Positions 33,655-44,896 of a DNA stretch of 64,000 bases are shown here, in pieces. Numbering within the stretch: the stretch's first letter is position 1; every line of letters begins with the position of its first letter. The stretch is from Takifugu bimaculatus (taxonomy: Eukaryota > Chordata > Actinopteri > Tetraodontiformes > Tetraodontidae): the NCBI GenBank assembly GCA_004026145.2, contig CP034996.1:3534602-3598601 (forward strand), in the 5' to 3' direction. The position numbers were made by a program, and so were the translations under genes. Below the pieces are notes generated by a model, which made no database searches, was not told where the DNA came from, and saw only the letters and a list, made by a program, of their open reading frames with translations.

Positions 33655-34355
33655 ACAGTAGAACAAAAACATAAGAAAAAATCCTTTGGGATGACCTGGA
33701 TTTCTGCATAAATTGGTCAGAAAGTATCTTCAGATCTTCATCCAAGTCCCATCACCAGACTAATACGGCACAGAAATGACCCGTTTTCATGGAACCCACC
33801 ATGGGAACCTCCCAGTGGAGGCTGGAAACGTGTGAGGCCCATGCTAGTGACTCCTCCAAGAGCTAACTGCAGCCAGCCGAGCTGGAGTCCACAAACCAGC
33901 TCTCAGAAGATCTTCCCTCAAGAATCGTCGACCCGTGTGAAGCTGGGAAGGCTTCCAAAGTGAAAAATGAGTCCCCAAGTTCCTCCAGACAGTCTGCAAG
34001 AAAACCTAAAGACCATCTGTCTGCAAACTGCAGCTCAGCAGAGGCTTGGAGGGGCAACGGGACAAGGACCCGAAGCACTGGAGGAAACCAGCAGCTTCAA
34101 CAGAGGAAAACCAGCCTTCTGGAGCGGCCCAGTCAGAGTCCTGACCTCAACCCCGCTGAGGTGCTGGGCCATGGCCTCCAGAGGGCCATTCACACCAGAC
34201 ATCCCAGGAATACGGTGGAACTGAAACACTTTGGGACAGAGGAATGGTCTGAAAGTCCTCCTGACCGGTGTGCAGGTCTGAGCTGCATCTACAGGAGACG
34301 TTTGGTTGAGGTTCCTGCTGCCAAAGGAGGTCGACCACTTGTTACCTGTTGTTGA
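33655..34355 (+). pseudogene. Tc1/mariner-like transposon relic
   Basis: The C-terminal end of a Tc1-like transposase is readable at 34120-34345: SQSPDLNPAEVLGHGLQRAI, HTRHPRNTVELKHF and PPDRCAGL, then RRRLVEVPAAKGG. It includes the third catalytic acidic residue (DLNPAE). Upstream, the sequence to about 33660 is frameshifted and has lost the two aspartate blocks. No inverted repeats were identified. Confidence 0.65.
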
Positions 34356-35540
34356 ACCATCTAATGTACAACGCTAACGTTTATTTCTGGTCCTCATCTG
34401 AGAACAGGGAACGTAGAAGAGGATGTTTTTACACGGAGGTGCTCGTCCAGCCTGAACGCTTCATCTTATCTGCAGGATTTTCATGGAATGAAAACTGAAC
34501 TATATTCACTTATCCAGAGTAATGGTGCACTCCTATGGTCCTGTGTACTAAATATATAGCTGCTTTTGTGTCATACACTGAACCGGGGAGGTCCATCTGG
34601 AGACCAGACACAGTTTGATGTGCAGTAGAAGTGTGGACTGACCTCAGCTTTTGGAGATAAGATGTGCCAGATGCCTGGGACCCCTCCCCAGATAGAGTCC
34701 TGAGGTCCTCTGAAATGCCCCCACACTATGGAAAAGGGTCATTGGTTGTAGTTAAGGGACTTTAATGAAATCCATAAGTACCTCGATGGATGTTTGGCCC
34801 TTTGGGACCCAGCCAGTCGTCTGACAGATCAGGTCTGAAGTGTAAAATACAGCAATGAATGACGTTGCTTTGAGATTTCAAACAAAAAAACTAACAATTA
34901 GCTTCTGACCTTTAGCACAAACATTCCACAGGGTGTAGCGTCCCTAACCCTAACCCTGTTGAGGGAGTGCTGATCAGGACCATCCAGCTCCAGTGGGTCC
35001 CCTGCGTCTCACGAAGGGAAAACCTTTCTAAAAAATCCCGTTAATTGACCTCATCACTCCCTGGAATGTTTCATGACCTGTTGCTCAAGAAGGGAAAGGC
35101 GTGCTAATCCAAGCCTCTCCCATCGGTCATGAACCAACGTGGCATTCCTTCACAATTTAATCCATTACTGCCAATTAGACCAACATTTATTAAACAACGT
35201 ACAACTCACATCCAGACTGCTGCCATTTAAAATACAGTGATGTATTTCTACATGAATGGACCCAGCTAAAGGAAAAATACACCACAAAGTGAGTGACAGC
35301 CATTATGTGTAAAATAGTCTTGAAAGAACAAAACAACAAGAAAAGAGAAGAGACATATGGCTACGTGTACATGGGGATGTGAATTATGGAACTAGAGTTC
35401 AAGATTCAAAAGCAAAAAGCACTTTAGAGGGTTCTGCTTTGGCGAAAAGGATCTCCGGTGTTCTGATTTGGGGTTTAGGCCGGTTTGGTTGTTGTGCTCT
35501 GGGCTGCCCCTAGAGGGCGGGCTTGGCTCATTTTCTGGCT
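34356..35540. other. Unique spacer, nothing recognised
   Basis: Contains only a short CCCTAACCCTAACCC tract near 34943-34957. Confidence 0.4.
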
Positions 35541-35569
35541 CACAGCGGCAACTTCGACAGGTGATCAGC

Positions 35570-37782
35570 AGCCCACAGGTGCGTCACCGGCCCACAGGTG
35601 CGTCACCGGCCCACAGGTGATCAGCAGCCCACAGGTGCGTCACCGGCCCACAGGTGCGTCACCGGCCCACAGGTGCGTCACCAGCCCACAGGTGATCAGC
35701 AGCCCACAGGTGCGTCACCGGCCCACAGGTGCGTCACCAGCCCACAGGTGATCAGCAGCCACAGGTGATCAGCAGCCCACAGGTGATCAGCAGCCACAGG
35801 TGCGTCACCGGCCCACAGGTGCGTCACCAGCCCACAGGTGATCAGCAGCCACAGGTGCGTCACCGGCCCACAGGTGCGTCACCGGCCCACAGGTGCGTCA
35901 CCAGCCCACAGGTGATCAGCAGCCCACAGGTGCGTCACCGGCCCACAGGTGCGTCACCAGCCCACAGGTGATCAGCAGCCACAGGTGATCAGCAGCCCAC
36001 AGGTGATCAGCAGCCACAGGTGCGTCACCGGCCCACAGGTGCGTCACCAGCCCACAGGTGATCAGCAGCCACAGGTGCGTCACCGGCCCACAGGTGCGTC
36101 ACCAGCCCACAGGTGATCAGCAGCCACAGGTGCGTCACCGGCCCACAGGTGCGTCACCGGCCCACAGGTGCGTCACCAGCCCACAGGTGATCAGCAGCCC
36201 ACAGGTGTGTCACCGGCCCACAGGTGCGTCACCAGCCCACAGGTGATCAGCAGCCACAGGTGCGTCACCAGCCCACAGGTGATCAGCAGCCACAGGTGTC
36301 ACCGGCCCACAGGTGCGTCACCGGCCCACAGGTGATCAGCAGCCCACAGGTGATCACCAGCCCACAGGTGTGTCACCGGCCCACAGGTGCGTCACCAGCC
36401 CACAGGTGATCAGCAGCCACAGGTGCATCACCAGCCCACAGGTGTCACCGGCCCACAGGTGTGTCACCGGCCCACAGGTGCGTCACCGGCCCACAGGTGC
36501 GTCACCAGCCCACAGGTGATCAGCAGCCACAGGTGTCACCGGCCCACAGGTGCGTCACCGGCCCACAGGTGCGTCACCGGCCCACAGGTGCGTCACCGGC
36601 CCACAGGTGATCAGCAGCCCACAGGTGCGTCACCAGCCCACAGGTGATCAGCAGCCACAGGTGTCACCGGCCCACAGGTGCGTCACCGGCCCACAGGTGC
36701 GTCACCGGCCCACAGGTGATCAGCAGCCCACAGGTGATCACCGGCCCACAGGTGTGTCACCGGCCCACAGGTGCGTCACCAGCCCACAGGTGATCAGCAG
36801 CCACAGGTGCATCACCAGCCCACAGGTGATCAGCAGCCACAGGTGTCACCGGCCCACAGGTGCGTCACCGGCCCACAGGTGCGTCACCGGCCCACAGGTG
36901 CGTCACCGGCCCACAGGTGATCAGCAGCCACAGGTGTCACCGGCCCACAGGTGCGTCACCAGCCCACAGGTGCGTCACCAGCCCACAGGTGATCAGCAGC
37001 CACAGGTGTCACCGGCCCACAGGTGCGTCACCAGCCCACAGGTGCGTCACCAGCCCACAGGTGATCAGCAGCCACAGGTGTCACCAGCCCAGAGGTGCGT
37101 CACCGGCCCACAGGTGTGTCACTGGCCCACAGGTGCGTCACCAGCCCACAGGTGATCAGCAGCCACAGGTGCGTCACCGGCCCACAGGTGCGTCACTGGC
37201 CCACAGGTGCGTCACCAGCCCACAGGTGATCAGCAGCCACAGGTGCATCACCAGCCCACAGGTGATCAGCAGCCACAGGTGTCACCGGCCCACAGGTGCG
37301 TCACCGGCCCACAGGTGCGTCACCAGCCCACAGGTGATCAGCAGCCACAGGTGTCACCGGCCCACAGGTGCGTCACCAGCCCACAGGTGCGTCACCAGCC
37401 CACAGGTGATCAGCAGCCACAGGTGTCACCGGCCCACAGGTGCGTCACCAGCCCACAGGTGCGTCACCAGCCCACAGGTGATCAGCAGCCACAGGTGTCA
37501 CCAGCCCAGAGGTGCGTCACCGGCCCACAGGTGTGTCACTGGCCCACAGGTGCGTCACCAGCCCACAGGTGATCAGCAGCCACAGGTGCGTCACCGGCCC
37601 ACAGGTGCGTCACTGGCCCACAGGTGCGTCACCAGCCCACAGGTGATCAGCAGCCACAGGTGATCAGCAGCCACAGGTGCGTCACCGGCCCACAGGTGAT
37701 CAGCAGCCACAGGTGCGTCACCAGCCCACAGGTGATCAGCAGCCACAGGTGTCACCGGCCCACAGGTGTCACCTTCTTTTGC
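35570..37782. repeat. 18/19-bp minisatellite rich in CAGGTG E-boxes
   Basis: About 118 units alternating between CCGGCCCACAGGTGCGTCA and CCAGCCCACAGGTGATCAG, with an 18-bp form lacking one C and a 16-bp form ending GGTGTCAC. Every unit contains CACAGGTG except rare AGAGGTG forms. A 417-bp higher-order copy is visible (CCCAGAGGTGCG at 37088 and 37505). Confidence 0.96.
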
Positions 37783-38956
37783 CTTTGTCAGTCCTATGAA
37801 CACCCCCCCCCCCGAGAGCGTGCTGGGTTTGCTGAGAGTTTTTCCAAGTTGCAAATTCTTTCATGAATTTCGATTCGAGATCAATTCTTTATTATGACTC
37901 GTAGGTTTATTTTGAAAATAACTGTAGTAATTTCCTGTTTGAGCAGCCACACATCGTCCGTCAGTGAGGAAGAAGCGTCCTCTGGCTGTCGCATCATCCA
38001 CCTGCTGCTGGAGAGAACATCACGACCAAAGTTTAACCTCTCGGTTCGGTTCCTGTCTCAACCTTCAAATCAGAAGCTGTGGAAAACCGTTTGAAACAGA
38101 TCCAAAAACTAAACAGCCTATTTGCTTCCTAAACTGCAACATTACAGACTTTGCAACTCATGTGAAGCAGCAGGAAACTCAACCAAGATTGATAAAATAA
38201 TTTAGAAAATCAACAATGAATGCATTGAACTTTGTTGTCGTCAAAATATGTTCCAAGTTGAAGGAAAATGAGGTCTCAAAGTCTGCAGTGGTGGGAATAA
38301 GATTCGCCATTGTTTCGGTCCATATTTGTCCCGATATTCTAACTTTTACTGTCGTTTCTTGAACTTCAATCATTTATCTCAAATTCCTTTCGACAAAACT
38401 GCCCCTAAATCGATCACAGGGACGAAGATCGGTCACTAATCGGTGTATTACGACTGCGACCTCAAGTGGCCGCTTGAGGAACTGCATGCAGGTGGAGCAG
38501 AGTTCTGGTTTAATCTGTCAGATATTAATTTTGGATGTTTTGTGATGTGACAAATAACAACCTTTATTTGCATTTTTATTGATTAAAACAGAAAGAATGA
38601 ATACAATCACACTTACACCATTTTTAAAGCAAACAAGTGTTTTTTAGCACAATAGTGTAGAAATAATAGAATATCTAGGTCGGAGCTCAGGATCAGAATT
38701 ATTTCGTCTCTTTATCTTCCAAAGAAAAACTTCATTAGACTGAACTTCGTCTTTTGTTTCTTCTTTTGTTCCTTGTCACGACGGAGTTGCTGCAAAGACA
38801 AAGATCATTTGAAGAGCTGAGGGCGAATCGAATTGTGATTCAAATTTTCTGCAGTTTTCAGTGGAAAACTTCATTCTTTCTTGTGGGTGAGTGGGTGTAT
38901 GAGTTATTTTCTTTATTTTTTGGGGTGGAGAAGGTTTATAGATTGAGGTGTTTGTG
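37783..38956. other. Unique spacer, nothing recognised
   Basis: Includes a C9 run at 37805-37813. No exon-like signals that I can support. Confidence 0.4.
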
Positions 38957-39030
38957 AGTGAGTGAGTGAGTGAGTGAGTGAGTGAGTGAGTGAGTGAGTG
39001 AGTGAGTGAGTGAGTGAGTGAGTGAGTGAG
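38957..39030. repeat. (TGAG)n microsatellite, left part
   Basis: Pure GTGA/TGAG units directly abutting the LINE fragment that follows. Confidence 0.95.
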
Positions 39031-39760
39031 AGCCGAACATCAGCTCCCTCATCAAGAAGGCCCAGCAAAGGATGTTCTTCTTACGGAAGCTGAGGAAGCT
39101 CAAACTGCCTCCCAGGATGTTGGCGCAGTTTTATACGGCCATCATCGAGTCCATCCTCACCTCCTCCATCCTCACCTCCTCCATCACCGTGTGGTTTGCT
39201 GGTGCCACCATCAGGGACAGACTGAGGCTGCAGCGCGTCGTGCGCGCTGCCGAGAAGGTGATGGGCTGCAGGCTTCCATCCATCCAGGACCTGTATATCT
39301 CCAGGACCCGGAGGTGTGCAGGTCGGATCACGGCCGACCCTTCCCACCCTGGTCACGGACTGTTTTCCCCCCTCCCCTCAGGCAGGAGACTACGGTCCAT
39401 TCGGACCAAAACCTCCCGCTACATGAACAGCTTCTTGCCCTCTGCCATCAGGCTGCTGAACACCAAGTGACTTATCACTAAGCACCATGTACAGCAGCCA
39501 GTCGGACTCACGAACAATACATTACTCCTCATGGACCTGCACTATTTCTTACCACATACCTCTTACCACCTACTATTTATGTATATAATGTATATATGTC
39601 TTATTTTGTCTTATTTTATTTTATTTAACTTATTCTAGTGTGGTCTTCTTTATGTTGATTGTCGCAGCGTCACACCATGACACATTCCTAGTTTGTGTAA
39701 TACTGTGTATTACATGAACAATGGCAATAAACCTTCTTCTGATTCTGATTCTGATTCTGA
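39031..39760 (+). mobile_element. 5-prime-truncated LINE (I/Nimb- or Jockey-like) 3-prime end
   Basis: The plus strand encodes the last part of a reverse-transcriptase protein at 39048-39470: AQQRMFFLRKLRKLKL, FYTAIIESILTSS, ITVWFAGAT, LQRVVRAAEKVMG and SIRTKTSRYMNSFLPSAIRL, then LLNTK-stop. A 15-bp in-frame duplication (ILTSS twice) is present. The 3-prime UTR ends in AATAAACC and a (TTCTGA) tail at 39737-39760. The family label is by resemblance only. Confidence 0.78.
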
Positions 39761-39840
39761 GTGAGTGAGTGAGTGAGTGAGTGAGTGAGTGAGTGAGTGA
39801 GTGAGTGAGTGAGTGCGTGAGTGAGTGAGTGCGTGGGTGC
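39761..39840. repeat. (TGAG)n microsatellite, right part
   Basis: Same TGAG repeat as at 38957-39030, continuing on the other side of the LINE fragment. Confidence 0.93.
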
Positions 39841-39883
39841 CACATTTGATTGACATCATGCCAGGCTGTGGAACCAGCAGGAG

Positions 39884-42195
39884 GCCTGGTAGCTAAATGC
39901 CCGGCCCCCCATTCTACTCCTAGAGACTCTGGAAACCACAAGTAGACCAGCATTCTGAGAGCGGAGTGGTCTATTGGGCTGATAAGGTGTCACTAGCTCC
40001 TCCAGGTAGGATGGAGCTAGGCCTCTGAGGACCTGGTAGGTCAAAAGAAGGGTTTAAAAATGATTCTAAATTTAACGGGCAGCCAATGAAGCGACGCCAG
40101 TACAGGAGTCATGTGACCTCTGTGGTCAATACCTGTCAGAACTCTGGCTGCAGCATTTTGGATCAACTGGAGGCTTCTTAAATAGTTGTTTGGACACCCT
40201 GATAATAAGGAGTTACAATAGTCCAGCCTGGAAGTAACAAATGCATGGACTAACTTTTCAGCATCAGGCTGCGTCAGTAGTTTCCTGATCTTTGTGATGT
40301 TCCTCAGGTGAAAAAAGGCACTTCTAGAGACTGTTTTAATGTGTGAGTTGAAGGAGAGATTTTGATCAAAAGTTACTCCAAGATTCCTCACAGAGAGACT
40401 AGATGTTAATGAGATCCCATCTAGAGTGATCATGTGATCTAATCTATCCCTGAGAGGTTCAGGACCAAACACCATGACCTCAGTTTTTCCTGAGTTAAGG
40501 AGGAGGAAATTTGAAGACATCCAGGACTTTATGTCTTTAAGACAGGTCTGGAGCTTCACTAACTTCTCTGTCTCCTCTGGTTTCATGGATAAATAGAGCT
40601 GAGTGTCATCAGCATAACAATGAACATTTATCCCATGCTGCCGAATAATGTTCCCTACAAGGTGAAGAGGATTGGTCCAAGTACAGAACCTTGAGGAACT
40701 CCATGGCTAACCCTACTGTATGAGGAGGGAACACCATGGACATGAGCAAACTGGTATCTATCAGATAAGTATGATCTAAACCAGTCTAGTGCTGTCCCTT
40801 TAGTCCCAATCACATGTTCCAGTCTCTGTAACAGGATGCTGTGATCAACTGGATCAAAAGCAGCACTGAGGTCCAGCAGAACCAGCATAGAGACCAGTCC
40901 ATGATCTGAAGCTATGAGAAGATCATTAGTGACTTTAAGAAGTGCTGTTTCTGTGCTGTGATGAGCTCTAAAGCCTGACTGAAACATCTCAACAGGCTGT
41001 TCCTCTGCAGGTGCTCCAGTAACTGAGTCAGCACCACCTTCTCTAGAACTTTAGAGATCAAAGGAAGGTTGGATATTGGCCTATAATTTGCTAAGACATC
41101 GGGATCCAGTGATGGTTTTTTAAGCAACGGCTTAATCACTGCCACCTTGTAGGACCGGGGTACATAACCTGACACTAAAGAACCATTGATCTGGTCCAGG
41201 ATAGAACTGCCTATCATTGGTAGAACATCCTTCAACAGGTGTGTTGGGATGGGATCTAAAGGACACGTGGTGGACTGGGATTTCTGAATTAGCAATGACG
41301 CCTCAGAAAAATATACAGGGCTGAAGGAGTTTAAGGGCTCGTTGGAGACCCTGTATGTTCCCACAGTCAGCACATCTGGTGATGGTCCAGTTGTTGGGAT
41401 GGCCTGGTTAGTTTTCTCTCTGATAGCTAGAACTTTATCAGTGAAGAAGCTCATGAAGTCTTCACCACTAAGGGAAGAAGGGATACGTGGATCTAAAACA
41501 CTGTGACTCTTGGTTAATTTGGCCACAGTGCTGAAGAGAAACCTGGGGTTGCTCTTATTTTCCTCAATTAAAGAAGAAAAATAAGCTGTTCTAGCCTTGC
41601 GAAGGGCCTTTTTGTAAACTACTAGACAGTCTTTCCAGGCTACATGGTAGCTGTCTATTTTACAAGAATGCCACTTCCTTTCCAGTCTTCGCACTTTCTG
41701 CTTGAGGGTCCTGATATGTGAATTATACCAGGGGGCACACCTCCTCTGATTTACTATTTTCTTTTTCAGGGGGGCAACAGAATCAAGCGTGATCCTCAGT
41801 GAGGTTGCTGCACCTTCAGGAATAGAGTCAACCTCAGCAGGGCTAAGATTATAATGATTGATCCCTGGGGAAACACACGGTGGTCCTGGGATCAGCACAG
41901 GGATCACTTCCTTAAACTTAGCTACAGCATTATCTGAGAGACATCTGCTATAGTCAGACTGAGCTCTGAGCATAGAAGAATCCTTAATCTTAAATGTAAA
42001 AGTGATCAAAGAATGGTCTGACAGGACTGGGTTCTGAGGGAACACTGACACATGTTCTACCTCAACACCATAAGTCAGGACTAGATCTAGGGTGTGGTTA
42101 AAGCTATGTTGGTTGGTTTAGCTGCTGGAGGAAACCAACTGACTCAAGGAATGAGATGAAGCCATTTCTGAAGCTGTCATTTACAACATCTACAA
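39884..42195 (-). mobile_element. Second L2 LINE copy, truncated at both ends
   Basis: Minus-strand ORF2 from the endonuclease end (MSVFPQNPVLSDHSLITF) to the C-terminal LRSQNAGLLVVSRV region, about 95% like the copy at 8.2-10.6 kb by eye. Frames are broken near 40040 (one fewer base in a T run), near 40650 (a 14-bp deletion between VLGPILFTL and the YADD block) and near 40985 (one A lost). It retains the uninterrupted VRNLGVTFDQNLSFNSHI junction that is frameshifted in the first copy. No ORF1 or 5-prime UTR. Confidence 0.9.
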
Positions 42196-42379
42196 TCTGG
42201 TGGTTTACTTTGAGTTTTATTGTTTCTACATCAAAAATCCAAACATAGAACATAAACAATGATTATACCGTAAAATAAAACTGATGAAGACAGGATGTGA
42301 CGCTGTGGAGGTCAGGATGTAGAGGACGAGGAGGAGGAGGAGGAGCAGGAGGGCTTTGGGAGCTCTGGAATGGTTGTTT

Positions 42380-43380
42380 ACTTCATTTTTTCCAGAACTT
42401 CATCTTTTTCCTGATCCATCCACAGAAGCTTTTTTTCTTCTTCTTTGATACTTGAAGCTGCAGAAAAGAGAGAGTGTGTTTTAGATTTCACTGAACATCA
42501 TCTGAAATCTTCTGGAAGAGGAACAAAGGTAAAAGCATCTCACCTCAAGTTGGAGGATCGCTTCAGAGAGCCTCTGGATCTCCTCTTTGTTCTTCGCCTC
42601 CTCATGTTCCCTCAAACTTTGGCTCTCCTTGATGTTCTGCTCCAGCTCTTCCCTCATCTGGACCCATGTCTGAGCTGTGCTCTCCCACCGCTGATAAACA
42701 TCAGCCAGCATCTTGTTAAAGTTCTCTTCTTTTGCCAACAGCTGCTGCTTCATTGACTCTTCTTTTTCCATGATCTTCTCATTATATTTGTGTTGCTCTT
42801 CATCCAGAACTTTTGAACTTTTCTTCTTGTAGAAAGAGCTGCTGCCTCAAGGCCTCTTCCTCTTAATTAAATCTTTGCTTCTCTTCCTCCAGCTTCCTCT
42901 CAAATTCCTCCTCAATCACAAGGAGCTTCTGATTCAGGCCTTCCTCCTGCTCCATCAGCTCTCTCCTCTTTCTCCTGCTGCTGGCTGTGGAGGGTTTCCT
43001 CCAGAGAAGCACATTTCAGTTCACTCTCCTTCAGAGCAGCTTGTGTGCTGTTCAGCTGGGTCAGGGTCTCCACATGGGCCACAGTCCTCATCTGTCCCCT
43101 CTTCACAGCCCTGCTGAGCTGCTCCTCCTTCTCTGCCAGGGCTTCTCTGAGCTGCTGGACCTCTTCCCTCCAAGTCTCCATGGATGATTCCAGTGGTTCT
43201 TGGTCTGCCTTCAGCTGCTGGGTTCCTCTCTGTGCCATTGATGCGTCTGCTGGTCACCAGTGTGGGACAAGAGTGTTGAGCTCCTCAGGCGTGTGCTGAT
43301 GAGGTGGAGCTGATGTGTTTGATCTGCCAGTTCAGTTTGATCCTTTGATCGCTTCATTGATCTGACATGAAAGAACAATT
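42380..43380 (-). pseudogene. Broken, spliced coiled-coil gene of unknown family
   Basis: The minus strand encodes a long glutamate-rich coiled coil. Readable blocks: QLKADQEPLESSMETWREEV and AEKEEQLSRAVKRGQMRT (43238 down), then ELMEQEEGLNQKLLVIEEEF, then KVLDEEQHKYNEKIMEKEES to LSEAILQLE. At 42541 a GT donor ends the main exon; an AG near 42458 opens a last exon ending SFCGWIRKKMKFWKK-stop. Between blocks there are two frameshifts (near 42963 and 42812) and one in-frame stop (TAA near 42866). The intron shows it is not a retrocopy. No catalytic domain is visible, so it could be the tail of a larger immune-type GTPase or trichohyalin-like gene; I cannot name it. Assembly error could account for the indels but not easily for the stop. 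Confidence 0.6.
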
Positions 43381-43383
43381 TTG

Positions 43384-43490
43384 ACATCAATGACATAAAG
43401 GAGACATCAATGACATAAAGGAGACATCAATGACATAATGGAGACATCAATGACATAATGGAGACATCAATGACATAAAGGAGATCAAAG
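43384..43490. repeat. 20-bp minisatellite, about 5 copies
   Basis: Unit ACATCAATGACATAAWGGAG repeated directly upstream of the coiled-coil sequence. Confidence 0.92.
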
Positions 43491-43554
43491 ACAAAAATGC
43501 CAACTTAAGATAAAGTTGGCATAAAGTTGGAGGATTCCGTTCCCTCAGCTGAGG

Positions 43555-43745
43555 GTTCTGTTCCCTCTAGCCTTGCGAGGGGCCTTTTTGTAAACTACTA
43601 GACAGTCTTTCCAGGCTACATGGTAGCTGTCTATTTTACAAGAATGCCACTTCCTTTCCAGTCTTGGCACTTTCTGCTTGAGGGTCCTGATGTGTGAATT
43701 ATACCAGGGGCCACACCTCCTCTGATTTACTATTTTCTTTTTCAC
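43555..43745 (-). repeat. L2 ORF2 linker fragment
   Basis: The minus strand reads KKKIVNQRRCGPWYNSHI, LKQKVPRLERKWHSCKID and SYHVAWKDCLVVYKKA, the endonuclease/reverse transcriptase linker also seen at 10.0-10.2 and 41.6-41.8 kb. Confidence 0.92.
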
Positions 43746-44430
43746 ACTCTAAAAATTGTGATCAATGATTACTTAAAAAAATTATGGCAACAAAGTGACG
43801 CGTAATATAATTGAGTAGATTTTAATAACTGCAACTTTTAGTAAAAGGTATTGAATAAATTATAAAAAAAAAAAGTATTGAATAAACTACATTTAAACTA
43901 AAGAAACGTGCAGGTTAATGAATGCAATAGTTAAAATGTGTTGGATTTATTAATAGTAGCCAAAAAGATGAGTTATATACCCAGGAAATATTAAGCAAAT
44001 ACAAATCACTTTCAAAAGGAAAATTGATTTATGTTTACTAATTATCTGAATAAAAGTAATTAAGATTTACTAAATATTTGGGGAAAGATGATTAACTGAT
44101 TATTTAGCTGAAACTGATTTATATTCAGTTATCTCAGCAAAATTGAAAGAAAAGTATTAAATATCTGGACAGAAATAATTGAGATCCACTCAATAAAATG
44201 AATTATATCTACTTATATTTCAGCAAATTGTTCCTAAACTCAACACATTTGCACCGTTATTGTTATACATCTATAACTAAATAAATTGTTTAAATTCAAC
44301 TTAGAGTTGCAATCACAGGACTTCAAATCCATTCAATAATACTGAATGTCACTGTGTTGCCATATTTTCTTTACGTATTATCCACTCAGTATCGTGCAGT
44401 CTTGCTACTACAGAGTAACCCAGTTGGTTA
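43746..44430. other. AT-rich region, possible non-autonomous element
   Basis: About 680 bases of AT-rich, non-coding sequence starting CACTCTAAAAATTG exactly at the edge of the L2 fragment. I could not find matching inverted repeats. Confidence 0.3.
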
Positions 44431-44701
44431 ACAGATCACCATGCAGAAAAGAACAGCAGGTAAACATTTATTTCATAACTGTGTCTATAACCATTTTTTA
44501 CATCTTCACTGCTGGCTAAAATTAAAGTCACATGAGCGATCCCATTATTCATTTGTGCAATTATAAATTCCTCAGTGAAAAACCTGGAACATTGGACAGT
44601 GTAATCACATGGTACAAGAACAGCTGCCTGTAACAATATAAAGTCCTTATATATAAAGTATATAAGTTCCACCTGCAGCACTGAAACTTAGGTATTTAAC
44701 A

Positions 44702-44896
44702 ATGCCTATAAAGCCACCATGTGACTGTTTATTCTTATTGTTTATTCTTATTGTTGGAGACGGGTTTGCGCCAATGCCAGAGGGACTTCAGGGTCTCAGC
44801 TTTGGACTTGGCTCCACACCTGGAACCACCGCCACTGAGATCAAGTGCGCCACTAACTCAGAAACTGACAAAGGTCACACTTTGTATAAAACATGA
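44702..44896 (+). CDS. Hypothetical short secreted open frame
   Basis: Begins MPIKPPCDCLFLLFILIVGD, a plausible signal peptide, followed by about 44 polar residues to a stop. A possible TATA (CCTATAAAG, 44704-44712) overlaps the start, which argues against it. Downstream, exon-like blocks follow CAG acceptors at about 44915, 45054, 45140 and 45360; the last (45361-45441) ends at a GTAAGC donor and encodes LCSSCHSRQAVQDGG then LFCDN. They may be pieces of a decayed cysteine-rich secreted gene. No family was recognised. Confidence 0.2.
   Translation: MPIKPPCDCLFLLFILIVGDGFAPMPEGLQGLSFGLGSTPGTTATEIKCATNSETDKGHTLYKT

Noticed and set aside
35485..37866. His/Pro/Thr-rich open frames
   Set aside because: Translations of the 18/19-bp E-box minisatellite.
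39026..39481. 151-codon open frame beginning MRAEHQLPHQE
   Set aside because: It overlaps in another phase the recognisable LINE reverse transcriptase frame (39048-39470), which explains the sequence.
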